Positions 42,815 through 51,138 of a stretch of 64,000 bases of DNA are shown one piece after another. A model generated the notes under the pieces. It was not told the DNA's origin and did not search any database. It saw only the letters and a list, made by a program, of their open reading frames with translations. This stretch comes from CBDAQR01 sp965199055. GTDB lineage: Bacteria; Pseudomonadota; Gammaproteobacteria; Pseudomonadales; Halieaceae. A program made the position numbers and the translations under genes. Each line of letters starts with the position of its first letter. Within the stretch, counting starts at the first letter, position 1. Location: the NCBI GenBank assembly GCA_965199055.1, contig CBDAQR010000003.1:2294001-2358000 (forward strand). The letters run 5' to 3'.

Positions 42815-43921
42815 CTAGAGGCGCATGGGCATCACCACGTAAAGTGAATCTCCGTCTTCAGACTCCTCTAGCAGCGCACTACTGCTAGGGTCCGACAACG
42901 ACATGCGCACCTGCTCACCACTCAGTACGCCCAACACATCTAACAAATAGCTAACATTGAATCCGATTTCGAGGCTATCGCCCTGATAATCGACAGACAC
43001 CACCTCTTCCGCTTCTTCCTGTTCGGGGTTATTGGCAACTATCTGCAGGTTCTGATCCGACAGCATTAAACGCACGCCTCGGTACTTTTCGTTCGACAGA
43101 ATGGCGGTACGTGTAAACGCCTGGCGCAACTCCTGCCGCGACCCAATAACCGACTTCTCGGGATTCTTAGGTAGCACCCTGTCATAGTCCGGGAATTTAC
43201 CGTCAACCAGCTTGGAGGTGAAAGTAAACTCATCGGTAGTCGCACGAATGTGGTTATTTCCAATCACCAGCGCAATCTCGCCACTTTCGTCCTGCAGCAA
43301 TCGCGCCAGCTCCAGCACGCCTTTTCGCGGCAAGATCACTTGTTTCGAATCATCGTCGACCGGAAATTCTCCCTGCAGCGTGCACATGGCCAAACGGTGG
43401 CCATCCGTAGCAACTACCCGCAGCAATGACGACCGCAGCTCCCACAGCATTCCGTTCAGGTAATAGCGCACATCCTGTTGCGCCATGGCAAAAGACGTAC
43501 GTTCAATCAAACGACGCAGCTGACCTTGAAGTAAAGTGATCTTATGGGTACCCATACTGTCTTCGACATTGGGGAAATCCCGCGCGGGCAGACTCGACAG
43601 CGTGAACCGGCTGCGGCCAGATTTCACCAACACCTTTCCATCGCTAACGCTGAACTCGATATCGCAGCCCTCAGGCAACGATTTACAGATGTCCACCAGT
43701 TTACGAGCAGGTACTGTCACCTCTCCTGCTTCTCCCGCCGCGTCTAGCTTAACGCGACCCACCAGCTCCACCTCAAGATCCGTGCCCGTAAGCGACAGCC
43801 AACCGTCTTCCAGCACTAGCAGCACATTCGCCAGTATGGGTAAGGTCTGTCTACGCTCAACGACCCCCGCTACCAGGTTCAGTGGCTTTAATAAGGCATC
43901 TCGTGCTATTACAAACTTCAT
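42815..43921 (-). CDS. dnaN: DNA polymerase III beta sliding clamp
   Basis: 368 residues, the standard length, composed of three similar clamp domains (about 1-125, 126-250, 251-368). Starts MKFVIARDALLKPLNLVAGVVERRQTLPIL and ends YVVMPMRL, both family hallmarks. It encircles DNA and tethers the polymerase. Located between dnaA and recF with gaps of 43 and 27 bases. Confidence 0.97.
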   Translation of the reverse strand: MKFVIARDALLKPLNLVAGVVERRQTLPILANVLLVLEDGWLSLTGTDLEVELVGRVKLDAAGEAGEVTVPARKLVDICKSLPEGCDIEFSVSDGKVLVKSGRSRFTLSSLPARDFPNVEDSMGTHKITLLQGQLRRLIERTSFAMAQQDVRYYLNGMLWELRSSLLRVVATDGHRLAMCTLQGEFPVDDDSKQVILPRKGVLELARLLQDESGEIALVIGNNHIRATTDEFTFTSKLVDGKFPDYDRVLPKNPEKSVIGSRQELRQAFTRTAILSNEKYRGVRLMLSDQNLQIVANNPEQEEAEEVVSVDYQGDSLEIGFNVSYLLDVLGVLSGEQVRMSLSDPSSSALLEESEDGDSLYVVMPMRL

Positions 43922-43964
43922 ATAAAAAGGTTCCTGTCAGTTCCGCTGGTCAGGGTGGATGGGC

Positions 43965-45446
43965 TCAGGTCGTCAAAGACCGCAGTAAATTCTTATAGTC
44001 TTCATGAATATCGGAGCTGGTTTCTCGAAGCTCTTTTATCTTTCTGCAAGCGTGCAATACCGTGGTGTGATCTCTGCCACCAAAACTATCACCTATTTCT
44101 GGAAGGCTGTGATTGGTCAACTCTTTGGCCAGCGACATCGCTACTTGGCGCGGACGAGCAACAGAACGACTGCGACGCTTTGACATCAGGTCCGCCACCT
44201 TGATCTTGTAATACTCCGCTACAGTGCGCTGTATATTGTCCAAACTAACCTGTTTGTCCTGAAGTGCCAGCAAGTCTTTGAGGCTTTCCTTGATCAACTC
44301 AACATCGATCGGTTTCGATGTGAAGTGAGCATTCGCTATCACTCTTTTAAGCGCCCCTTCAAGCTCTCGCACGTTTGACCGAATTCTCTGCGCGATGAAG
44401 AACGCAGCATCCGGTGGCAGGTCTATTCGAGCCTGCGCCGCCTTCTTCATCAGGATTGCCGCTCGGGTCTCTAGTTCAGGTGGTTCAACGGCAACCGTCA
44501 GCCCCCAACCGAAACGGGACTTGAGGCGCTCCTCAAGACCGTCGATTTCCTTGGGATAACGATCACAGGTCAGAATCATCTGCTGCCCGCCCTCGAGCAA
44601 TGCATTAAAGGTATGGAAGAACTCTTCCTGGCTGCGCTCCTTGCCGGCAAAGAACTGGATGTCATCAATCAGCAGTGCATCAACAGAGCGGTAGTAGCGC
44701 TTAAAGTCGCTGATTGCATTCAGCTGCAGCGCCTTGACCATGTCGGCAACGAAGCGCTCAGAATGCAGGTAAACCACCTTGGCTTCCGGGTTACGCTGTA
44801 ACAAGGCATTTCCCACCGCATGCATAAGGTGAGTTTTACCGAGGCCAACACCTCCATAAAGAAACAGTGGGTTATAGGAACCGCCAGGATTCTCTGCAAC
44901 CTGCCCGGCTGCCGCCAACGCCAGCTGATTGGATTTACCCTCGACAAAATTATCGAAGGTGTAGTGATCGACAAGGTAATTCTGGTGTTTTATCGCACCT
45001 TCGACTTCTACAGTACGCACCTGGTTGCTGGCCATGCTCTCGGCAGAATTAGCCAACGCTGCCCGCGGCGCCTCGATCGCTGGTGACACACTGGTAGGAA
45101 CAGAGACAGCTGATTCGACAGGGCGAGAGTTTTGCAAACCCGTTTCCCGACTACCATTCACCTCACGACCACCATTCAGCTCACGACTTCCATTCAGTCG
45201 CTTCGGCGAACCGATGTCTAAAACCACTTGATAGGCCTGTTGTGGTTCGAGCTCCTGCACCAGTTCACTGATGCGGCCCAGAAACTTGTCATCGACCCAT
45301 TCCTTCACAAACCGATTGGGCGCAAACAGGTGCAACGCTTCTCCATCTGCTTCTGCCCGTAACGGCTTGATCCAGGTATTGAACTGCTGGGAGGGCAATT
45401 CTTCCTGAAGGCAATCAATACATTTTTGCCATACGACTTGTGGCAA
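43965..45446 (-). CDS. dnaA: Chromosomal replication initiator DnaA
   Basis: 493 residues. Domain I (about 1-85: VVWQKCIDCLQEELPSQQFNTWIKPL), variable linker domain II (about 86-150), AAA+ domain III with Walker A GGVGLGKTHLMHA and Walker B LLIDDIQFFAGKERSQEE, and domain IV with DnaA-box recognition at GGRDHTTVLHACRKI. The start is TTG (45446-45444), with AAAGGGG six bases upstream; position matches Pseudomonas DnaA's N-terminus. Domain II holds three tandem NGxRE hexapeptides. Faces the candidate origin. Confidence 0.96.
   Translation of the reverse strand: MPQVVWQKCIDCLQEELPSQQFNTWIKPLRAEADGEALHLFAPNRFVKEWVDDKFLGRISELVQELEPQQAYQVVLDIGSPKRLNGSRELNGGREVNGSRETGLQNSRPVESAVSVPTSVSPAIEAPRAALANSAESMASNQVRTVEVEGAIKHQNYLVDHYTFDNFVEGKSNQLALAAAGQVAENPGGSYNPLFLYGGVGLGKTHLMHAVGNALLQRNPEAKVVYLHSERFVADMVKALQLNAISDFKRYYRSVDALLIDDIQFFAGKERSQEEFFHTFNALLEGGQQMILTCDRYPKEIDGLEERLKSRFGWGLTVAVEPPELETRAAILMKKAAQARIDLPPDAAFFIAQRIRSNVRELEGALKRVIANAHFTSKPIDVELIKESLKDLLALQDKQVSLDNIQRTVAEYYKIKVADLMSKRRSRSVARPRQVAMSLAKELTNHSLPEIGDSFGGRDHTTVLHACRKIKELRETSSDIHEDYKNLLRSLTT
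45145..45198 (-). repeat. Three 18-bp tandem repeats in dnaA domain II
   Basis: Three near-identical 18-base units beginning CCATTCA on the plus strand encode LNGSRE, LNGGRE and VNGSRE in the flexible linker. Length is a multiple of three, so copy-number change keeps the frame. Confidence 0.7.
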
Positions 45447-45596
45447 ACTTAACCCCTTTAATACCGAATCCGCGGCTTGACCGCCCTATTTGGCGCACGC
45501 CTCTGTTATTTTTGCTCTTGCTCGCGTCCCCTGCAACTAAAATATGGCTGTGTATTATCGCCTGGGAGCTACGCATTCTACTCTCGAAATCTCAAG

Positions 45597-45605
45597 TTAT
45601 CCACA
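45597..45605 (+). promoter_or_regulatory. DnaA box, perfect
   Basis: TTATCCACA, full consensus, at the left edge of the AT-rich stretch of the candidate origin. Confidence 0.8.
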
Positions 45606-45703
45606 ATTAGAAGCAAATTCGGAAAAATTTTATTTTTTATATATTTCAATAAGTTACATTATTTTTACAGGCAAATATGGGTTTTCCAAGAAAAATATTT
45701 TTC

Positions 45704-45724
45704 TGTGGATTTACCTGTGGATAA
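45704..45724 (-). promoter_or_regulatory. Two closely spaced DnaA boxes
   Basis: Minus-strand TTATCCACA (45724-45716, perfect) and AAATCCACA (45712-45704) lie side by side, separated by three bases, at the right edge of the AT-rich stretch. Confidence 0.75.
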
Positions 45725-45819
45725 CTTGTTGGTTTCCCATCGAAAATATGTTGATTTCTGCCAATTTCCGACGCGCGTCGGCATAATTCCAATAAAACCA
45801 CTTTTTGCGCCAATTTTCG

Positions 45820-45848
45820 TTGAACTCGAGGACCTCTTTCTCTAGAAT
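45820..45848 (+). promoter_or_regulatory. Sigma-70 promoter of rpmH-rnpA
   Basis: TTGAAC (45820-45825), 17-base spacer, TAGAAT (45843-45848). Initiation near 45855 leaves a leader of about 49 bases before rpmH. Confidence 0.6.
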
Positions 45849-45903
45849 ACATGCCCTTTTTGCGGCCCCCGTTGGCCCGAACTTATTTAACTGGAATTAC
45901 GTC

Positions 45904-46038
45904 ATGAAAAGAACATTTCAGCCCAGCGTACTCAAGCGCAAGCGCACCCACGGCTTCCGCTCTCGCATGGCCACCAAAAGTGGTCGCCAAGTCATTAACC
46001 GTCGCCGCGCGAAAGGCCGTAAGCGTCTCGCAGCCTAA
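45904..46038 (+). CDS. rpmH: 50S ribosomal protein L34
   Basis: 44 residues, MKRTFQPSVLKRKRTHGFRS onward, matching the highly conserved L34 sequence to the end (RRRAKGRKRLAA). The frame extends upstream into the origin region, but the ATG at 45904 is the family start. First gene of the rpmH-rnpA-yidD-yidC-mnmE run. Confidence 0.98.
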   Translation: MKRTFQPSVLKRKRTHGFRSRMATKSGRQVINRRRAKGRKRLAA

Positions 46039-46056
46039 TGCCCGGTACTGGCACTG

Positions 46057-46407
46057 GTGAGCGAGTTTTCTTTCTGCAAAGAGGACCGCTTGCTGGATGC
46101 CGGCGACTACCGACGAGTTTTTGATCAGGTAGACGCCAAAGCTTCTCACCGCCACTTTTTATTACTCGCCCGCAAAAACACCCTAGACCACCACCGACTT
46201 GGATTGGTTATTGCCAAGAAGCATGTTCGCTTAGCTGCGCAACGCAATCGATTGAAGCGGGTAATAAGAGAGTTCTTCCGCCACCAACCTTGTCAGGGTC
46301 AAGCTTTGGATGTCATCGTGCTGGCTAGAAGCGGACTCGATCAGTTGGACAACTCGACACTATCATCTATATTGCGGCAGCAATGGCAAAAGCTCACTCA
46401 ACAGTAA
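46057..46407 (+). CDS. rnpA: Ribonuclease P protein component
   Basis: 116 residues from a GTG. Family segments are FCKEDRLLDAGDYRRVF, HRLGLVIAKKHVRLAAQRNRLKRVIREFFR (the RNR motif) and LDVIVLARSGL. It is the protein subunit of RNase P for 5' maturation of tRNA. It overlaps yidD by 25 bases. Confidence 0.95.
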   Translation: MSEFSFCKEDRLLDAGDYRRVFDQVDAKASHRHFLLLARKNTLDHHRLGLVIAKKHVRLAAQRNRLKRVIREFFRHQPCQGQALDVIVLARSGLDQLDNSTLSSILRQQWQKLTQQ

Positions 46408-46646
46408 ACCCGATGCAAAGCGTCCTACTCTGGCTAATCAAGGTCTACCGCTACCTGCTGAGCCCCTGGGTTGGCCATAATTGCCGCTTTCACCCGACCT
46501 GTTCGCATTACGCCGAGGAAGCTATTCGCCACCACGGCGCCGTCAAGGGTGCATGGCTGGCATTGCGCAGGCTCAGCAAATGCCACCCCTGGCACGAAGG
46601 CGGTGTAGACCCCGTTCCTCTTAACTCACCTGTGTCTGAGCAATAA
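46383..46646 (+). CDS. yidD: Membrane protein insertion efficiency factor YidD
   Basis: 87 residues: KVYRYLLSPWVGHNCRFHPTCSHYAEEAIRHHG and KCHPWHEGGVDPVP match the YidD family, with its amphipathic N-terminal helix and three conserved cysteines. It assists YidC-dependent membrane protein insertion. The ATG at 46383 gives a length like E. coli YidD (85). An internal ATG at 46413 is an alternative. Confidence 0.92.
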   Translation: MAKAHSTVNPMQSVLLWLIKVYRYLLSPWVGHNCRFHPTCSHYAEEAIRHHGAVKGAWLALRRLSKCHPWHEGGVDPVPLNSPVSEQ

Positions 46647-46650
46647 CGCT

Positions 46651-48342
46651 ATGGATGTCACCCGTTCCCTACTCATCGGCGCAGCCGCTGTACTTTCCTT
46701 TATGTTGCTCACCGAGTGGGTTAATTTCCGAGAGGAACGCGCACCGGCACCACCAGTCGCTACTGAAATCATCTCGGTACCCGATTCACAGCCCACACTT
46801 GCTACACCTTCCGACATCCCGGCTGCGGCAGTTGATACTGACATACCCGTAGTCACAGAAGCAGAACCAGAGTCGGGGCCCACGGCGAGTTCGGTTGCAT
46901 CCTCCAACCTTATCAGTATCAAAACTGACGTGTTGGAATTGATCATCGATCTGAATGGCGGTGATGTTATCCAGAGCGCTCTACCGGCTTACCCGGCTCG
47001 GCTCGACGATCCATCCACCCCTATTCTACTGCTGGAAAACTCCAATCGCCGCTCCTATATCGCGCAGAGCGGTCTAATTGGTCGGGACGGTATAGACGCC
47101 GCCGGAAGAGCGGTTTTCACCACACAGGCAAACCAGTTCAGCTTGGCCGATTCTGCCGATGAACTCGTGGTCGATCTGGAGCACAACGCTGGCGATATTG
47201 ACGTCATCAAACGATTCCGCTTAACACGCAGCGATTACCTCGTTGAAGTTGAATACATCGTTAGCAATAACTCAACACAGCGCTGGCAGGGCAATCTCTT
47301 TGGCCAGATAAAGCGAGATAGCAGTCCGGATCCCTCACAGGAACTGGCCAGCGGCATGGGTATGATGCCGTTCCTTGGTGTAGCGCTGACGCAACCCGAT
47401 GAACGCTTTACCAAGTTCGACTTCGAAGAAATGGCGGAGAAGCCCTATAAGCAAAAGTTGGAGGGTGGCTGGATCGCAATGATTCAACACTATTTCCTGA
47501 GCGCCTGGATTCCCGCAAACGGCACCAGCAATACCTACAGCACGCGGGTAACGGGTAATGGATTCAATATCGGTGGATTTGTGGGACCCGGAGTCGTCAT
47601 TGATCCTGGCCAGAGTGGCACCATCAGCGCGGGATTGTATCTCGGCCCCAAGGACCAATACCGGCTCGCCGAGATATCCGAGTACCTCGACCTGAGCGTC
47701 GACTACGGCTGGCTCTGGTGGATAGCACAACCACTGTTCTGGCTGCTGATTAATATCTATGAAATGGTGGGCAACTGGGGCATCGCTATCATATTGCTCA
47801 CCGTACTGATTAAAGCCGCTTTCTTTCAATTGTCTGCCACCAGCTACCGTTCCATGGCTAATATGCGCAGGGTTCAACCCAAGATGGTCGAAATCCGCGA
47901 ACGCTACGCAGAAGACAAACAGAAACAATCTCAGGCAATGATGGACCTTTATAAAAAGGAGAAGATCAACCCCTTGGGAGGGTGCCTACCTATCCTGGTA
48001 CAAATGCCTGTGTTCATCGCGCTCTACTGGGTGCTGATGGAAAGCGTAGAGTTACGGCAAGCGCCATTCTACGGCTGGATTCATGACCTCTCTGTGATGG
48101 ATCCGTACTTCATCCTGCCATTGATCATGGGTGCCAGTATGTGGTTTCAGCAGAAACTGAACCCACCGCCACCCGATCCCATGCAAGCGAAGATCATGCA
48201 ATGGATGCCAATCATCTTTACTTTCTTCTTCCTCTGGTTCCCATCCGGGCTGGTACTGTACTGGGTGTCTAACAACCTGTTGTCTATCGCACAACAGTGG
48301 TACATCACCAACCAGATAGAGAAGGCCGCGGCCAAGGCCTGA
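46651..48342 (+). CDS. yidC: Membrane protein insertase YidC
   Basis: 563 residues: N-terminal transmembrane anchor (about 6-22), a proline/threonine-rich linker, a large periplasmic P1 domain (about 85-340) and a C-terminal five-helix insertase core (about 350-555). The core includes WWIAQPLFWLLINIYEMVGNWG, INPLGGCLPILVQMPVFIALYWVL and FPSGLVLYWVSNNLLSIAQQW. It inserts proteins such as ATP synthase subunits a and c, encoded downstream. Four bases after yidD. Confidence 0.96.
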   Translation: MDVTRSLLIGAAAVLSFMLLTEWVNFREERAPAPPVATEIISVPDSQPTLATPSDIPAAAVDTDIPVVTEAEPESGPTASSVASSNLISIKTDVLELIIDLNGGDVIQSALPAYPARLDDPSTPILLLENSNRRSYIAQSGLIGRDGIDAAGRAVFTTQANQFSLADSADELVVDLEHNAGDIDVIKRFRLTRSDYLVEVEYIVSNNSTQRWQGNLFGQIKRDSSPDPSQELASGMGMMPFLGVALTQPDERFTKFDFEEMAEKPYKQKLEGGWIAMIQHYFLSAWIPANGTSNTYSTRVTGNGFNIGGFVGPGVVIDPGQSGTISAGLYLGPKDQYRLAEISEYLDLSVDYGWLWWIAQPLFWLLINIYEMVGNWGIAIILLTVLIKAAFFQLSATSYRSMANMRRVQPKMVEIRERYAEDKQKQSQAMMDLYKKEKINPLGGCLPILVQMPVFIALYWVLMESVELRQAPFYGWIHDLSVMDPYFILPLIMGASMWFQQKLNPPPPDPMQAKIMQWMPIIFTFFFLWFPSGLVLYWVSNNLLSIAQQWYITNQIEKAAAKA

Positions 48343-48364
48343 GTCACAGGCTACACTGTCAGCC

Positions 48365-49747
48365 ATGAGTTCTTCTCACTCAATGGCCACCGACACTATC
48401 GCCGCGGTTGCCACCGCATCCGGTCGCGGCGGCGTCGGCGTGGTGCGCCTATCAGGACCTGACGCATACCGTATCGGCAGCAGCCTCTGTGGGAAAGCGT
48501 TGCCAGCTCGGCGTGCACATTACACCCGTTTCACCGAACCTGGTAAGGAACAAACGCTGGACTCTGGAATCGCGCTGTATTTTCCCGGTCCTGCCTCTTT
48601 CACTGGCGAGGATGTAGTGGAGTTGCAGGGCCATGGCAGCCCGGTGGTGCTCGATCTGCTATTACAAGCCTGCTGTCGGCAGGGGGCTCGCCTCGCAAGA
48701 GCAGGAGAGTTTTCTGAACGGGCTTTTCTCAATGACAAGATGGACTTGGCTCAGGCAGAGGCAGTGGCCGACCTCGTTAACGCCAGCACAGAACACGCCG
48801 CTCGCAGCGCAATGCGCTCATTGCAGGGCGAATTTTCCCGGGCTATCGAAAATCTTATGGATCAACTCATCGCGCTACGCGTCTATGTTGAGGCAGCCAT
48901 AGATTTCCCTGAAGAGGAAATAGACTTCCTCGAAGAAGGTGATGTGTCGCGCAAGCTCGCGGCTATCAGCCAGCAACTGTCAGTCGTGTTCGCCCAGGCG
49001 CGCCAGGGACAGGTGTTGAGAGACGGCATGAAACTGGTCATTGCGGGCAAACCGAATGCCGGGAAATCCAGCCTGCTGAATGCGTTGTCCGGCGCGGATA
49101 CTGCCATCGTTACCGCCATTGAAGGCACTACCAGGGACGTCCTGCGTGAACATATTCAGATCGATGGGGTACCACTGCACATTGTCGATACCGCCGGACT
49201 GAGAGACAGTGCTGACGAGGTCGAACAAGAAGGCATCCGCCGCGCGCGTAAGGAAATGGAAAGCGCTGACCGAATTTTGCTGGTTATCGACAGTCATCGC
49301 GAGCAATCACAAACTGATGCAGACCAAATATGGCCTGAACTGCATGACCATCTTCCACAGTCTATTCCCGTCACAATTATCCACAACAAGTGCGACCTTA
49401 TTGGCCGCAGTCCCGGCATCGAACAGAATGGCAGTACCACTGTCATCGCCTTGTCCGCTAAACGGGGCGACGGCATGGATCTGTTGCGTGCCCATCTGTT
49501 GCAAACGATGGGTTTTGACAGGGAGAGCGACCACCCCTTTCTCGCCCGGCGCCGACATCTACAGGCCCTGGAGTCAGCAGACCAGTTACTGCAAGCCGCA
49601 CGCCAGCAGCTTTCCCTCACAGCGGCAGGTGAACTGCTCGCGGAAGACTTGCGGCAGGCGCATCAACAACTGGGCGACATCACCGGCGCAATGACCAGTG
49701 ATGAATTGCTGGGGGAAATCTTCTCCAGTTTTTGTATCGGCAAATAG
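48365..49747 (+). CDS. mnmE: tRNA modification GTPase MnmE (TrmE)
   Basis: 460 residues: folate-binding N-terminal domain (about 1-120, GRGGVGVVRLSGPDA), helical domain, and an inserted GTPase domain (about 215-380; G1 GKPNAGKSS, G2 EGTTRD, G3 DTAGLRDS, G4 NKCD). The C-terminal FCIGK cysteine motif is present. With MnmG it makes the wobble-uridine cmnm5 group. mnmG normally follows closely; here the IS element separates them. A TTATCCACA 9-mer inside the gene (49377-49385) is probably chance. Confidence 0.97.
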   Translation: MSSSHSMATDTIAAVATASGRGGVGVVRLSGPDAYRIGSSLCGKALPARRAHYTRFTEPGKEQTLDSGIALYFPGPASFTGEDVVELQGHGSPVVLDLLLQACCRQGARLARAGEFSERAFLNDKMDLAQAEAVADLVNASTEHAARSAMRSLQGEFSRAIENLMDQLIALRVYVEAAIDFPEEEIDFLEEGDVSRKLAAISQQLSVVFAQARQGQVLRDGMKLVIAGKPNAGKSSLLNALSGADTAIVTAIEGTTRDVLREHIQIDGVPLHIVDTAGLRDSADEVEQEGIRRARKEMESADRILLVIDSHREQSQTDADQIWPELHDHLPQSIPVTIIHNKCDLIGRSPGIEQNGSTTVIALSAKRGDGMDLLRAHLLQTMGFDRESDHPFLARRRHLQALESADQLLQAARQQLSLTAAGELLAEDLRQAHQQLGDITGAMTSDELLGEIFSSFCIGK

Positions 49748-49858
49748 CAATCCACTCGCTGTACAGGGCAACTCACAGGCTTATCCCCACTGTGTCTAGA
49801 TCGGTGGAAAACCCCTGAAGGGAAGTTTGTACAAAATCGGGATAAGCGAGACCTGCTT
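49748..49858. other. Intergenic stretch between mnmE and the IS
   Basis: 111 bases with no gene. It contains TTATCCCCA (49781-49789), one mismatch from the DnaA box, and no terminator. The DNA that originally joined mnmE to mnmG appears to be split here. Confidence 0.5.
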
Positions 49859-49874
49859 GTACTGTAAGTACCCC
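49859..49874 (+). repeat. IS left inverted repeat
   Basis: GTACTGTAAGTACCCC; mirror of 51042-51057 with one mismatch. Confidence 0.85.
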
Positions 49875-49936
49875 GTAAAATAGCGCCACTCATACGTAGA
49901 AATTTCTATAAACTAACGTGATAGGAGTTTTTACAT

Positions 49937-50200
49937 ATGCGCAAATCGAAGTTCAGCGAAACGCAGATTGTGGCGTTTCTCAAACAAGCAGAAAGCGGAG
50001 TGCCGGTTCCGGACATATGTCGAGAGCATGGCATTGGACTCAGCACCTTTTACAAGTGGCGCTCTAAGTACGGTGGAATGGAAGCCTCCGATGTACGGCG
50101 GCTCAAGGAACTTGAAGAAGAGAACCGCAAGCTCAAGCAGATGTATGCCGATCTCAGCCTGAAGAGTCAGATGCAGGAAGAGATCATAAAAAAGCTTTAG
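49937..50200 (+). CDS. IS3-family transposase OrfA
   Basis: 87 residues: a helix-turn-helix (RKSKFSETQIVAFLKQAESG...DICREHGIGLSTFYKWRSKYGG) and a leucine-zipper-like tail (RRLKELEEENRKLKQMYADLSL). The SD TAGGAG lies 8 bases before the ATG. The end holds the slippery heptamer A-AAA-AAG (50188-50194) in the phase used for -1 programmed frameshifting, three codons before the stop. A -1 shift there joins this frame to OrfB. Confidence 0.92.
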   Translation: MRKSKFSETQIVAFLKQAESGVPVPDICREHGIGLSTFYKWRSKYGGMEASDVRRLKELEEENRKLKQMYADLSLKSQMQEEIIKKL

Positions 50201-51012
50201 GGCCAGTCCATCGTCGGCAGTGGGTTGATCGTTTGCGCAAGGATTACCCTGTCAGCATTCGAGCGGCCTGTGGTGCAGCCGCGCTAAGTCGCACGGCGTA
50301 TTACTACACGCCCAAGCGAGTAGATGATAGTGAGCTGATTGATGCGTTGCTGGCCTTGGTTGAGAAGCACCCTCGCTGGGGTTTTCCAAAGCTGTGTAAG
50401 CGGCTCAGAGCGTTGGGTAAACGTTGGAATCACAAACGGATTTACCGTGTTTATATGGAGTTAAAACTGAATATACGGCGTAAAGTAAAACGCAGGATAC
50501 CGAATAGGAATCCGTTGCCATTGCGCGTTCCTAGATCAGCCAATATCTGTTGGTCGATGGATTTTATGAGCGATACCTTGCGTCACGGTCATCGGTTTCG
50601 CACGTTCAATGTGGTTGATGATTTCAATCGAGAAGTGTTAGCGATAGATATCAATTCGGGCATTACTACGGAGCGAGTGATACATACATTAGATCGTATT
50701 GCAGCCTGGCGAGGCTATCCCGCTATTATCAGGGTTGATAATGGCCCTGAATTTACATCAGGGGCGTTGGCTGAATGGGCGCAAGCGCATGGAATTCAGA
50801 TCGATTTCATCAAGCCCGGCAAGCCTTACCAAAATGGATTTATCGAACGTTTTAATCGCACGTATCGAGAGGAAGTATTGGACTTATATCTGTTCGAGAC
50901 ATTGCAGGAAGTTCGAGAGATCACGGATGACTGGATCGTGTTGTATAACCATGAACGACCCCATGATGGATTGAACGATATGACACCCGTTCAATACCGA
51001 GAAGTGGCTTAA
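50194..51012 (+). CDS. IS3-family transposase OrfB (integrase domain), expressed by frameshift
   Basis: About 270 residues when read from the -1 shift point; the first internal start would be a TTG at 50233. The N-terminal HTH_21-like region is followed by an rve DDE integrase core: WSMDFMSDTLRHGHRFRTFNVVDDFNRE (first Asp), RVDNGPEFTS (second Asp) and GFIERFNRTYREEVLD (catalytic Glu). All three acidic residues are present and the frame is intact. Frame phase equals the -1 frame of OrfA, so production as an OrfAB fusion is expected. Confidence 0.9.
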   Translation, partial: ALGPVHRRQWVDRLRKDYPVSIRAACGAAALSRTAYYYTPKRVDDSELIDALLALVEKHPRWGFPKLCKRLRALGKRWNHKRIYRVYMELKLNIRRKVKRRIPNRNPLPLRVPRSANICWSMDFMSDTLRHGHRFRTFNVVDDFNREVLAIDINSGITTERVIHTLDRIAAWRGYPAIIRVDNGPEFTSGALAEWAQAHGIQIDFIKPGKPYQNGFIERFNRTYREEVLDLYLFETLQEVREITDDWIVLYNHERPHDGLNDMTPVQYREVA

Positions 51013-51041
51013 TTTTTCTATGAATGGGTGGTTAGCTGTTT

Positions 51042-51057
51042 GGGGTATTTACAGTAC
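51042..51057 (-). repeat. IS right inverted repeat
   Basis: Minus strand GTACTGTAAATACCCC, 15 of 16 identical to the left end. Confidence 0.85.
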
Positions 51058-51138
51058 GAAGCCTACTTTATCCCCAAAGCGAAAGAGTTCATCCACGCCT
51101 TACACAGCACTTCCGGACAGCAGGTACAGCTTTTATAA
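51058..51138 (+). pseudogene. Possible gene remnant abutting the IS
   Basis: Directly after the IS end, an in-frame stretch reads EAYFIPKAKEFIHALHSTSG and continues seven codons (QVQLL included) to TAA at 51136-51138. It looks codon-like and could be the C-terminus of a gene cut by the IS, but no matching N-terminus exists left of the IS. No family recognised. Confidence 0.3.

Larger units (their letters stand above)
45447..45903. other. oriC: Candidate chromosomal origin (oriC), dnaA-rpmH intergenic region
   Basis: 457 bases between divergent dnaA and rpmH, the place of oriC in Pseudomonas. It holds a very AT-rich stretch (about 45605-45720) beside DnaA boxes: TTATCCACA at 45597-45605, its complement TGTGGATAA at 45716-45724, a one-mismatch box TGTGGATTT at 45704-45712, and a weaker TGTGTATTA at 45549-45557. 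It also carries the rpmH promoter. An open frame here (45477-45845) has no recognisable protein and is taken as chance. Confidence 0.75.
49859..51057 (+). mobile_element. IS3-family insertion sequence, about 1.2 kb
   Basis: Ends carry near-perfect inverted repeats GTACTGTAA[G/A]TACCCC (15 of 16 match; 49859-49874 and 51057-51042), bracketing two transposase frames. No flanking direct repeat is seen (CTT/TGCTT against CGAAGC), so the element may be old or associated with a deletion. Layout and OrfA/OrfB sequences fit IS3-family members of the IS407-like type. Intact frames and ends suggest it may still be active. Confidence 0.9.

Noticed and set aside
45477..45845. Open frame of 122 codons in the dnaA-rpmH gap
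   Set aside because: Low-complexity AT-rich translation, contains DnaA boxes, no homology recognisable; taken as origin DNA.
49377..49385. TTATCCACA inside mnmE
   Set aside because: A single isolated DnaA box in coding sequence is expected by chance and not clustered.
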